Positions 37,854-47,247 of a stretch of DNA of 64,000 nucleotides are shown piece after piece. The notes beneath the pieces were generated by a model. The model saw only the letters and a program-made list of their open reading frames with translations. It was not told the DNA's origin and did not search any database. This DNA is from an uncultured Ferrovum sp. (GTDB taxonomy: Bacteria; Pseudomonadota; Gammaproteobacteria; Burkholderiales; Ferrovaceae). Both the position numbers and the translations under genes were made by a program. Positions within the stretch are counted from its first letter, which is position 1; each line of letters opens with the position of its first letter. The stretch lies in assembly GCA_903893215.1 (NCBI GenBank), contig CAITLJ010000015.1, positions 1 through 64,000 on the forward strand, written 5' to 3'.

Positions 37854-38708
37854 TCACCGCGCATTGCAATCCGCCCCCAACGGCACGCTCACTGCCTGCA
37901 ACACCGGTCCGGTATCTCCTTGCTGCACCAGCGCCACCAGATGGCTATGCTGCCAGTCCTGGCCCGGGGCGCCATGCAGCTCCCATTGGCTGGTGCCCTC
38001 CGTCGCCTGACGGGATTCGCGCACGCGCACCACACCGTCGTGCGTCAGCGGGCGGTCGCGGTTTTCCCCGGCAGCGGGTTGCTGGTGCAGGCTGTCTTCG
38101 GTCAGGGCCAGCACCAGCCGGGCATTCCGCATAGGGTTCTCCGGGCGATTGGCCGGACCGTTTGGCGGCGTCACCTGGACGGGCTGGCGGGTGAGCACGC
38201 GCACGTTCAGTGTGCCGTACTCTGCGCGTTCGGCCACCACCGTGAGCTGCACCGGGGCAGGGCCGGGCTGCTGACGCACTGTCAGGGTGCTCAGGGCACC
38301 CGGGCTGTTCCAGTTGGACAGCTCCTCGCCACTCACGATCACTTGCGGGGTGTACACGCCGCGCGTGCGCCGTTCTGCTGCATAGGTCTGCTGGCGGGTG
38401 CTGAATTCGTGTTTTGCAAACGGATCTGGCCAGCCCAGGTCGTCCCAATAATCCACATGCTCGGCCAGCAGGATGGTGTTGGCGCTGTTTGCAGCCGTGG
38501 CGCGCGCCGCCCAGGCATCGGCCGGCGGGCAGCTGCTGCAGCCCTCGGAGGTGAACAGCTCGATCACGGCGGGCGCTTGCGGGGCGCTGTGCCGGGTGCA
38601 GGTGAAGGGGGCGGCGCTGACTGGCAGGGCGGACGTCAGGGCGGTGATCACTGCGATGACAACGCGCGCGATGCCGGGGCGGCCGAGTGTGATGGGGGCG
38701 GTTTGCAT
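37854..38708 (-). CDS. DUF1223 thioredoxin-like exported protein
   Basis: 284 residues from the ATG at 38708 (upstream open codons overlap the rpmI promoter and are not a leader). Signal peptide (ARVVIAVITALTSALPVSAA), then the DUF1223 core AVIELFTSEGCSSCPPADAW with a CxxC, EHVDYWDDLGWPDPF and YAAERRTRGVYTPQVIVSG. The fold is thioredoxin-like, so a periplasmic redox role is plausible, but the function of the family is not established. It sits antisense just before the rpmI promoter. Confidence 0.85.
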   Translation of the reverse strand: MQTAPITLGRPGIARVVIAVITALTSALPVSAAPFTCTRHSAPQAPAVIELFTSEGCSSCPPADAWAARATAANSANTILLAEHVDYWDDLGWPDPFAKHEFSTRQQTYAAERRTRGVYTPQVIVSGEELSNWNSPGALSTLTVRQQPGPAPVQLTVVAERAEYGTLNVRVLTRQPVQVTPPNGPANRPENPMRNARLVLALTEDSLHQQPAAGENRDRPLTHDGVVRVRESRQATEGTSQWELHGAPGQDWQHSHLVALVQQGDTGPVLQAVSVPLGADCNAR

Positions 38709-38872
38709 GGTGGGGTTTTCCTGGAGGCTGTGCTGGCAGATGCCGGCGCTTCTTGGTCGGTGTCCGGCGGTTTTCCTTACGTGGCTGACGACGCACTCAC
38801 CAGTCTGACCCAAGCGGCTCCGGTTCCTGGTCCACCATTGGCGACATGGCCGCTGCGCAACCATCACACGCT

Positions 38873-38901
38873 TTGATTCCACGCCGCTTTTGCCGTATAG
38901 T
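38873..38901 (+). promoter_or_regulatory. Sigma-70 promoter for rpmI-rplT-pheST
   Basis: TTGATT (38873-38878), 17 bp, TATAGT (38896-38901): close to consensus with ideal spacing. The predicted start lies about 150 nt before rpmI, leaving a leader with a hairpin CCGGTGGCAATCACCGG that could take part in L20-type feedback. A separate promoter is needed because the normal upstream gene infC is cut off by a terminator. Confidence 0.75.
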
Positions 38902-39060
38902 GTTGGGTTTGGTCGACACATCTGCCCGGGGTTTGCCCGGACCAGTGGTGTTGCCAAGGGCTCGCCGGTGGCAATCACCGGCTTAGAAGGCGTGTTCGGG
39001 TTGTGCAAGTGGAGATTTCTTCTCTCACCCGACGCGGTTTAAAACAAAGGGAGCATATTC

Positions 39061-39258
39061 ATGCCCAAGATGAAGACGAAGAGCGGTGCCGCCAAGCGTT
39101 TCAAGGCCCGTGGATCAGGCAGCATCAAGCGCTCGCAAGCGTTCAAGCGCCACATCCTGACCAAGAAAACCACCAAGACCAAGCGCCAGCTGCGCGGTTC
39201 GGCGGAAATCCACCACACCAACATCGACGCAGTACGCGCCATGTTGCCTTACGCCTGA
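39061..39258 (+). CDS. rpmI: 50S ribosomal protein L35
   Basis: 65 residues, standard length: [20 protein letters not shown], strongly basic, [22 protein letters not shown] lies 9 nt upstream. Followed 15 bp later by rplT; in known cases the pair is under translational control by L20. Confidence 0.97.
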   Translation: MPKMKTKSGAAKRFKARGSGSIKRSQAFKRHILTKKTTKTKRQLRGSAEIHHTNIDAVRAMLPYA

Positions 39259-39273
39259 TAGGAGGAGCGAACC

Positions 39274-40804
<1,531 letters not shown>

Positions 40805-40813
40805 GGGTTTGCC

Positions 40814-43279
40814 ATGAAGTTGTCCCGTCGCTGGCTGAACAGCGTAGTGCCCACCACCCAGTCCGATCAGGATCTGGCGCATCTCCTCACCATGGCTGGT
40901 CTGGAAGTCGAGGCCATCGAACCCGTTGCCCCGGCGTTCCACAGCGTGGTGGTGGGCGCGGTGCTGACCTGCGAAAAGCATCCCCAGGCCGACCGTCTTA
41001 AGCTATGCACCGTGCAGGCCTCCAGCGATCCGGCGGCGGCGCCGCTGCAGATCGTGTGTGGTGCGCCCAATGTGACGGCCGGGGCGCGCGTGCCGGTGGC
41101 GCTGATCGGCGCCGAGATGCCGGTGGCACCGGGCGCTGAGCCCTTCGTGATCCGCCAGGCCAAGGTGCGCGGCATCGAGTCCTCCGGCATGTTGTGCTCG
41201 GCGCGTGAACTTGGCCTGAGCGAGGATGCCGACGGTCTGCTGCTGCTGCCGGCAGATGCGCCGGTGGGTGCGCCCATCCGTGATTACCTTGAGCTGGATG
41301 ACAGCATCTTCACCCTCAAGCTCACCCCCAATCGCGGCGATTGCCTGTCGTTGCTGGGACTGGCGCGCGAAGTGTCGGCCATCACTGGCGTGCCCATGCA
41401 GATGCCGGCGATCGCGCCGGTCACGGCAACCTTGACCAGCGGTGCAGATGTCGGCGCCAGGCCGGCCAGCCTGGATGCCGGCGGTGCCTGCCCGATGTAT
41501 CTTGGCCGCGTGATCAAACTGGCCTCCCGTCCCGCCGAGTCGCCGGCCTGGCTGCGCCGCCGTCTGGAACGCAGCGGCTTGCGCCCGATCGAGCCGGTGG
41601 TCGACGCCACCAACTACGGCCTGATCACGCTGGGTCAGCCCACGCATGCGTTTGACCACGCCAAGCTGAACGGTCAAGTGAGTGTGCGTCTGGCTGCGGC
41701 CGATGGCAGCGAGCAACTCACCTTGCTGACGGGGGATACCGTCACGCTGCGTCCGGACACCCTGATCATTGCCGATGCATCGGGTCCGCTGGCTCTGGCC
41801 GGCGTGATGGGCGGCCTGCCCAGCAGTGTGACCGATGCCACCACTGAAATCTTCTTGGAATGCGCCTGGTTTGCGCCCGAGGCGGTGGCGGGGCGCACTC
41901 GCCACTACACGATCAATTCCGAAGCTGCCCAGCGCTTTGAGCGCGGTGTGGATGCGGCGGGCGTGCTGGCCGCCATGGAGTTCGTCACGCAAACCCTGCT
42001 CGACCTGTGCGGAGGCGAAGCGGGTCCGGTGATCATGGCAGGTAGCGTGCCCACCGCGCGTGCGCCGGTGCAGGTGCGCCTGGCGCGCATTACGCGTGTG
42101 CTTGGCGTGACGTTCCAGGCGTCGGACGTGGCGGCGCTGCTGCAGCGCCTGGGGGTTGCCTTTACCGAAACGGACGGCGTGTTCACTGTCCAGCCGCCGT
42201 CGCACCGTTTCGACCTGGCCATCGAGGCCGACTTCATCGAAGAAGTGGCGCGCCTGCACGGCTACGACAACATTCCGGGTGTGGCTCCCATCAGTCGTCT
42301 GCATCTGCTGCCGGTACCAGAAGCGCAGCGTTCGCGTCTGACCCTGGCACGCGCGCTGGTGGCGCGCGATTTTCAGGAGGTCATCACTTACAGTTTTGTC
42401 GAACCGGCGTGGGAGCGTGACTTTGCCGGCAACGCCAATCCGGTGGCCGTGATCAACCCGATTGCCGCCCAAATGAGCGTGATGCGTTCCACGCTGGCGG
42501 GGGGGCTGGTCAGTACCCTGGCATTCAACCTGAAGCGTCGTCAGGAGCGCGTGCGCCTGTTCGAAATCGGCAGCACCTTTGCGCATGGTGCAGCCGATGC
42601 CGCCCGTGCCGGCGCTGGCGCGCATGCAGGTGCCGATGGTGATTCCATCAACCGCAATCCGGCGTACGTGCAGACTCCCCGTCTGGGTGTGCTCGCTTAT
42701 GGTGCAGCCCAGCCCGAGCAATGGGGCGCTGCGGCTCGCCGGGTGGACTTTTTTGACCTGAAGGGTGACCTGGAGGCGCTGTTGCCCGGCATGGTATGCC
42801 GGCCACTGGCGCACCCGGCGCTGCACCCGGGGCGCAGCGCAGAAGTCATTCTGAATCAGAAGGTTGTGGGCTGGTTAGGCGAGCTGCATCCCGCCCTGTC
42901 GGGCAGCTATGACCTGCCCAATGCGCCAGTGTTGGCCGAACTGGATCTGGGTGTGGTGCTGGCGCTGGGCCTGCCCCGGTTTGTGGAGCCGTCCCGCTTC
43001 CCTTCGGTGCGTCGCGATATTGCCGTGGTGGTGGCCGAACAGGTGGCTGCGCAGGACATGCTCGATGCGCTCGAATCGGTGCGCGGCCCGCTGGTCACCG
43101 AACTGGCATTGTTCGACCTGTATCGCGGCAAGGGGCTTCAGGAAGGACAAAAAAGTCTTGCGTTTCGTATAGTTATTCAAGATACTGCGCGAACGTTGAC
43201 GGATTTTGACATTGATTCCGTCACGGCGGGAATGACAAAAATCCTGTTTGATCGCTTCGGCGCTGAACTCAGGAAATAA
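40814..43279 (+). CDS. pheT: Phenylalanyl-tRNA synthetase beta subunit
   Basis: 821 residues, slightly over the usual ~795, partly from an Ala/Gly-rich insertion near residue 600 ([18 protein letters not shown]). The N-terminal tRNA-binding domain ([15 protein letters not shown]), the B3/B4 editing domain, B5 domain and the C-terminal ferredoxin-like anticodon-binding domain ([20 protein letters not shown]) are all present. Co-transcribed with pheS and ihfA. Confidence 0.97.
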   Translation: MKLSRRWLNSVVPTTQSDQDLAHLLTMAGLEVEAIEPVAPAFHSVVVGAVLTCEKHPQADRLKLCTVQASSDPAAAPLQIVCGAPNVTAGARVPVALIGAEMPVAPGAEPFVIRQAKVRGIESSGMLCSARELGLSEDADGLLLLPADAPVGAPIRDYLELDDSIFTLKLTPNRGDCLSLLGLAREVSAITGVPMQMPAIAPVTATLTSGADVGARPASLDAGGACPMYLGRVIKLASRPAESPAWLRRRLERSGLRPIEPVVDATNYGLITLGQPTHAFDHAKLNGQVSVRLAAADGSEQLTLLTGDTVTLRPDTLIIADASGPLALAGVMGGLPSSVTDATTEIFLECAWFAPEAVAGRTRHYTINSEAAQRFERGVDAAGVLAAMEFVTQTLLDLCGGEAGPVIMAGSVPTARAPVQVRLARITRVLGVTFQASDVAALLQRLGVAFTETDGVFTVQPPSHRFDLAIEADFIEEVARLHGYDNIPGVAPISRLHLLPVPEAQRSRLTLARALVARDFQEVITYSFVEPAWERDFAGNANPVAVINPIAAQMSVMRSTLAGGLVSTLAFNLKRRQERVRLFEIGSTFAHGAADAARAGAGAHAGADGDSINRNPAYVQTPRLGVLAYGAAQPEQWGAAARRVDFFDLKGDLEALLPGMVCRPLAHPALHPGRSAEVILNQKVVGWLGELHPALSGSYDLPNAPVLAELDLGVVLALGLPRFVEPSRFPSVRRDIAVVVAEQVAAQDMLDALESVRGPLVTELALFDLYRGKGLQEGQKSLAFRIVIQDTARTLTDFDIDSVTAGMTKILFDRFGAELRK

Positions 43280-43283
43280 GAAG

Positions 43284-43598
43284 ATGAAGGACTCCATGAC
43301 ACTGACGAAGGCGGAGCTCGCCGACATGCTGTTTGACAAGGTCGGGCTCAATAAACGCGAGGCGAAGGACCTCGTTGATACGTTTTTCGAAGAAATCCGT
43401 ATCGCGTTGGAGAAGGGAGACAGTGTCAAGCTGTCCGGGTTTGGCAACTTCCAGTTGCGGGAAAAACCGCAACGCCCGGGCCGCAATCCGAAGACTGGCG
43501 AGGAAATCCCGATCAGCGCACGTCGGGTGGTCACCTTCCATGCCAGTCAAAAGCTGAAGAGTCTGGTGGAAGACGAGTATGCCGGAAACGCAGGATAG
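43284..43598 (+). CDS. ihfA: Integration host factor alpha subunit
   Basis: 104 residues from ATG 43284 (AGGA 9 nt upstream); ATG 43296, giving MTLTKAEL like E. coli IhfA, is the alternative. [40 protein letters not shown] (the DNA-intercalating arm) and [14 protein letters not shown] are diagnostic. With IhfB it bends DNA sharply. Its end overlaps the merR-type gene by 20 bp. Confidence 0.96.
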   Translation: MKDSMTLTKAELADMLFDKVGLNKREAKDLVDTFFEEIRIALEKGDSVKLSGFGNFQLREKPQRPGRNPKTGEEIPISARRVVTFHASQKLKSLVEDEYAGNAG

Positions 43599-43953
43599 TA
43601 CCCTCACCGAACTACCCCCCATTCCGGGCAAGCGCTATTTCACCATTGGTGAAGTGAGCGAACTGTGTGCGGTCAAGCCGCACGTGCTGCGTTACTGGGA
43701 GCAGGAATTCATCCAGCTCAAACCGGTCAAGCGGCGCGGCAACCGCCGCTACTATCAGCATCACGAAGTGGTGCTGATCCGCCGTATCCGCGGCCTGTTG
43801 TACGAAAAAGGCTTCACCATCAGCGGTGCGCGCGCCATTCTCGAAACCGGGGTATCTACCCGTCCGTCCGGCACCACAGTGCCCACCAAGCTCGACTTGC
43901 CCAGCGTGAAGCGCGAGCTGGAAGATTTGCTGGCTTTCCTCAAGACCGCCTGA
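43579..43953 (+). CDS. MerR-family regulator
   Basis: 124 residues. [20 protein letters not shown] is the MerR winged helix, followed by [20 protein letters not shown] and a short dimerisation helix. No C-terminal Cys-rich effector site, as in the ihfA-linked MerR proteins known from pseudomonads and relatives, whose role is unclear. Overlaps ihfA, so translationally coupled. Confidence 0.93.
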   Translation: MPETQDSTLTELPPIPGKRYFTIGEVSELCAVKPHVLRYWEQEFIQLKPVKRRGNRRYYQHHEVVLIRRIRGLLYEKGFTISGARAILETGVSTRPSGTTVPTKLDLPSVKRELEDLLAFLKTA

Positions 43954-44037
43954 GCCGGGCGGGGGGGCGCCTGATTCTCATGCCTGGCCGACGCGCGCTA
44001 CCTCAAATGTCGCTGGCGCAGGCTGTTACCTTCACGC

Positions 44038-44043
44038 TATAAT
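44038..44043 (+). promoter_or_regulatory. -10 element of tRNA-Pro
   Basis: Perfect TATAAT ten bases before the tRNA 5' end. The -35 region (about 44014-44020) is poor, so the assignment rests on position and the -10 alone. Confidence 0.55.
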
Positions 44044-44052
44044 CGACGGCTT

Positions 44053-44129
<77 letters not shown>

Positions 44130-44145
44130 GTAGAAGCAAAGACTT

Positions 44146-44171
44146 AGGCCATCCTTCGGGGTGGCCTTTTT
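44146..44171 (+). terminator. Terminator after tRNA-Pro
   Basis: AGGCCATCC-TTCG-GGGTGGCCT followed by T residues: a 9-bp stem (one wobble) with a stable UUCG loop, 17 bp past the tRNA. Confidence 0.88.
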
Positions 44172-44411
44172 CGTGTCTGGCCGACAGCGGTGCCCGCGCA
44201 CCCACCTTCGGGCTCGCCAGCGCTTTGAATGCCGGCATGTGGGCAGCAGTGAAGACCGGCATGAGCAAGGGGATGCGGGACAATTGGGCGATCAGCGTTA
44301 CCGACTGAGCGAGTGCGGTTCCAGCCGGCCATCGAGCCCTCACGGACCGAGCGGGTGCTGCGTAGCACAGACGTGTGTGCGAGTTGCGAAAGCCAGGTCC
44401 GGACTGTCGAG

Positions 44412-44645
44412 ATGCAGCCCGTGGCAGCTCAGCCGCGACTTGTGCTACCGGCAGATGGCAGCGTTGTGGCACCAGACCCCGACATTCCGGAAGCACGGCA
44501 GCGGATCCGAATTGAGGCGCGGGGCCCGGCGTATGCCCACGTTGAAATTGATGGTCACGCCGTGGCGCGTAGTGGTGTCTTTGAAGTCAGCGTCCCGTTG
44601 CCCCCACGGTATGCCTATTGCCGTACCAATGGACGTATCTATTGA
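44412..44645 (+). pseudogene. Possible PBP1C C-terminal domain fragment
   Basis: The frame reads PRLVLPADGSVVAPDPDIPE then ARQRIRIEARGP and VEIDGHAVARSGVF, which resembles the small C-terminal domain of penicillin-binding protein 1C. No transglycosylase or transpeptidase domain lies upstream, and the frame opens only at 44313 with unrelated residues. It is most likely a stranded 3' fragment brought in or left behind next to the tRNA. Assignment is by eye and not certain. Confidence 0.5.
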
Positions 44646-44790
44646 CTGGAGCCGACCACGGAACCCGATGGCGGGTTCCACGAGTACGCAGCGATAGCGG
44701 TGTCTGGTCCGCCGCAGTCCTTGCCTGCGGAATCCCTCAGTCTCCGGTCACACGAGCGCGACCGGAGCATTCATGACAGTCGCGCCGCGC

Positions 44791-45660
44791 TTACTGTTTC
44801 CTGAGCGCGTCGACCAGGATGACGGTGTGGCTCGCCACGGGGCCGCTGACGCCCACGATCAATTGGTTTGGATTGGTGCTGGTATCCAGGTAGGCCAAGC
44901 CTGACAGGGACGTACCGTTGAGGCCCACGTTGACGCCCGTGCAACCTGATTCGGACAGCGCGAGCTGGTAGGCGTTTTGCGAGGCGTTCGGGATGGATAC
45001 GGTGCCAGTCAGTGTGCATCCCGTCGCGGCATTTGTGGCCGACAGCGTGCCTGTGGGTGAAATGCTCACGACGCTCCCGCTGGTTGCGAGATAGTTGCCT
45101 GCGATCGCTGTAAGGCTGGCGCCCTGGTTGAACGCCTGGTTGAAGTTCAGCGTGACCGCTTGGCCTGCCGGCAGCGCGGTACCGAGCGAGGTGGTCGCTG
45201 TACCGGTGAGCACAAGGGACGAACCCTGCACCACCGTCCCGGTGTACGTGCCGGTGGCACTGGTGGACCCGTCTGGGAACGTGCAAGACGTGAGGATCGT
45301 TGTGCCCGGGGCGTAGGTCACGATCGCCGTAGTGCCCGATCCGCTGACGCTTGAGCCCGACACGGACTCATTGCCGAATCCCACCTCGGCGCAGTGATTG
45401 GTCTGGTTGACCGACAGCGTGTAGTACTGGCCGGTGCTCGCGATCAAGGCGGTGCCTTGGATGATATCGCCTGCATTTGCGCCAGACGCGACTTGATAGG
45501 TTGTTTCCCACAGCCCCGTTGCTGACTGGTTTGCCACGGGTGCGACCGTAGTGCTGGTGGTAGGGTTACCACCGCCGCCCCCGCCCCCGCCGCAAGCGGA
45601 GGGCAGGAGGGTGAAGGCGACAATCAACGAGACGGACAAAAAGGCATTCTGACGCTGCAT
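44791..45660 (-). CDS. Gly-rich N-terminus lipoprotein, unknown function
   Basis: 289 residues. Signal peptide with lipobox LPSAC; the lipidated Cys is followed by eight Gly, a flexible tether common in surface lipoproteins of this group. The rest is Ser/Thr/Gly/Ala-rich with beta-strand repeats (TGTYTGTVVQGSSLVLTGTA) and no recognised domain; a few Cys (NHCAEV, SCTFPD, GCTLTG, SGCTG) could form disulfides. Likely anchored at the outer membrane. Monocistronic by context. Confidence 0.7.
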   Translation of the reverse strand: MQRQNAFLSVSLIVAFTLLPSACGGGGGGGGNPTTSTTVAPVANQSATGLWETTYQVASGANAGDIIQGTALIASTGQYYTLSVNQTNHCAEVGFGNESVSGSSVSGSGTTAIVTYAPGTTILTSCTFPDGSTSATGTYTGTVVQGSSLVLTGTATTSLGTALPAGQAVTLNFNQAFNQGASLTAIAGNYLATSGSVVSISPTGTLSATNAATGCTLTGTVSIPNASQNAYQLALSESGCTGVNVGLNGTSLSGLAYLDTSTNPNQLIVGVSGPVASHTVILVDALRKQ

Positions 45661-46635
45661 AAGGACTCCGTGAGATCAAGGTTAAATGACTGGTCGTTTG
45701 AATAGCGGTGTTCTGTGACACCTGATCTGGCTGCGTCAGAGGTTGGACGTGGCGGTTGTGCCCGTTATGTCGGGCGCTTGCACCGAAACCCCTTAGTGGG
45801 GGTAGGGCGTGCGGGTGTCCGGCAGTCGTCGTCTGGCGCGTCCGCGACGAACCAGGCTTGCCGACCACCTTAGCGAGCACGAGGCTCATGGAGTGAGCCA
45901 GGCTCTGGAAATTTCCAAGGGCATGCGATGGAGGCGGCCTCCAGGTCGTGGGCGTCATGAACTCACCGTGGCCGATCTCCTGGAGTGCTGAAAGGGGAGT
46001 CTCCTCTCCGTCTTCGTCTGGATGCCGTGATAGCTGTTGGCGCCGACGGGGAACTGATCCACTTTGAGGCGATATGCCGACCTTCAGGTGACGCACCCGC
46101 CCACATGTTTACCGCACGGCCGGGACAGCATTTTCTGGAGTGCGCGCAGAAGGGCAGTGCTCTTTTAACCAGGTATCCAGGTACGTTTCTTTACGGTGGA
46201 ATACCCATCGAATACCTACGTCGGCATGTATTTTTATACCTACATCAATCGTTAGATCGCCACTGGGTTCAAACCTGGAGCTGGGCCGCGGGCCAGTCCC
46301 CTCTGAAACACCGGGCGAGATTTGCAAACGCCAGTTCGCGGCACTCGGAGGGCAGCAGCGCGCCGAACGCGAGAGGTCGGAGTTCTGGTCGAAGCTGCTG
46401 ACCCGAACGTAGCCGATTCGCTGGCCGTACCGTCCAAGGGGACTCCACAGGGCAAAGTGTCAGCTATAACGCTATGACCATTGACGCCATGCGTTACGCA
46501 ATTCAAAACCAGCCCCTAATCTGACGCTGATTCAGGGGCATACCTGAGGTGCTGTGAGGGTATACCTCAACAAGGGTTTGCTTGTATCAATCGAAATTAA
46601 TCACTATGATGGTATTTGATTAATCCAGAGGGATT
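45661..46635. other. Gene-poor region before the toxin-antitoxin pair
   Basis: About 975 bp without a gene I can support; several open frames overlap on both strands with no conserved protein pattern. Near 46200 there is AATACCCATCGAATACCTACG, which resembles a segment at 489 downstream of tRNA-Val. Ends with the promoter of the toxin-antitoxin operon. Confidence 0.5.
46582..46624 (+). promoter_or_regulatory. Promoter with overlapping operator of the TA operon
   Basis: TTGTAT (46582-46587), 17 bp, TATGAT (46605-46610). An inverted repeat ATTAATCA (46596-46603) / TGATTAAT (46617-46624) flanks the -10 box exactly. Ribbon-helix-helix antitoxins repress their own operon from such sites, so this is the likely operator. 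Confidence 0.75.
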
Positions 46636-46896
46636 ATGGAAACCAAAGTGCTGACCGCCCACGTCCCAATCGCTTTAGCAGAAAAAGTTGATCTCTTGGC
46701 ATCGAAGCTTGAGCGTTCCCGTGGGTGGATCGTGAAACAGGCACTGACGGCCTGGGTAGAGCTGGAAGAAGAGCGTCACCGCCTGACGCTCGAAGCACTC
46801 GAAGACGTAGATGCGGGGCGCGTGGTCAGCCAGGCGCAAGTGGAAGCGTGGGCCGCTAGCCTGGACTCCGAGGCACCGCTGCCCCTGCCGCAGTGA
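46636..46896 (+). CDS. Ribbon-helix-helix antitoxin (ParD/RelB-like)
   Basis: 86 residues. METKVLTAHVPIALAEKVDL forms the beta-strand and first helix of an RHH DNA-binding domain; ERSRGWIVKQALTAWVE the second helix. The acidic C-terminus (EDVDAGRVVSQAQVEAW) would wrap the toxin. AGAGGGATT precedes the ATG. Stop and toxin start overlap as GTGA. Confidence 0.9.
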   Translation: METKVLTAHVPIALAEKVDLLASKLERSRGWIVKQALTAWVELEEERHRLTLEALEDVDAGRVVSQAQVEAWAASLDSEAPLPLPQ

Positions 46897-47171
46897 CGAC
46901 GGTCAAATGGACGAGCAAGGCGATGTTCGACCTGGAGAGCCTCCATCGATTCCTCGCACCCATGGATCACGCGGCGGCAACGCGGGCAGTGCAAGCGATC
47001 ACAGCTGCCCCGAAGCGACTCCTGGAACGACCGAGGATCGGCCAACGGCTAGAGGAATTCGACCCGCGCGAGGTACGGCGCCTGTTGGTCGGTGACTACG
47101 AAATACGGTACGAGATCACGGCCACTACGCTTTACGTGCTTGGACTGTGGCACACCCGGGAAGATCGCTGA
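46893..47171 (+). CDS. RelE/ParE-family toxin
   Basis: 92 residues with a GTG start overlapping the antitoxin stop. VKWTSKAMFDLESLHRFL, RPRIGQRLEEFDPREVRRLL, and the terminal YEIRYEITATTLYVLGLWH follow the RelE/ParE strand-helix pattern with conserved Arg residues. ParE members poison gyrase and RelE members cut mRNA on the ribosome; the sequence alone does not settle which. Length and organisation are intact. Confidence 0.88.
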   Translation: MTTVKWTSKAMFDLESLHRFLAPMDHAAATRAVQAITAAPKRLLERPRIGQRLEEFDPREVRRLLVGDYEIRYEITATTLYVLGLWHTREDR

Positions 47172-47192
47172 CACCCTCCCGGTGGCCACATG

Positions 47193-47234
47193 GGGGGATT
47201 GCCGTGCCCATGCTGCGAGCCACGGCAATCCCCC
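47193..47234 (-). terminator. Hairpin between convergent TA toxin and TonB receptor genes
   Basis: 14-bp perfect stem GGGGGATTGCCGTG / CACGGCAATCCCCC with a 14-nt loop between two converging genes. No T run on either side, so it may be a transcript-end stabiliser and not an intrinsic terminator in the strict sense. Confidence 0.5.
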
Positions 47235-47247
47235 AGCGCTGTGGCGA

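Noticed and set aside
37854-39008. Longer DUF1223 protein of 384 residues
   Set aside because: The extra 100 N-terminal residues would overlap the rpmI promoter and precede a normal signal peptide that begins at 38708.
41003-42826. 607-codon minus-strand open frame over pheT
   Set aside because: Shadow of pheT; composition typical of antisense reading in GC-rich DNA.
45985-46401. Plus-strand 138-codon frame in the gene-poor zone
   Set aside because: Arg/Ser/His-rich with overlapping open frames on both strands and no conserved pattern.
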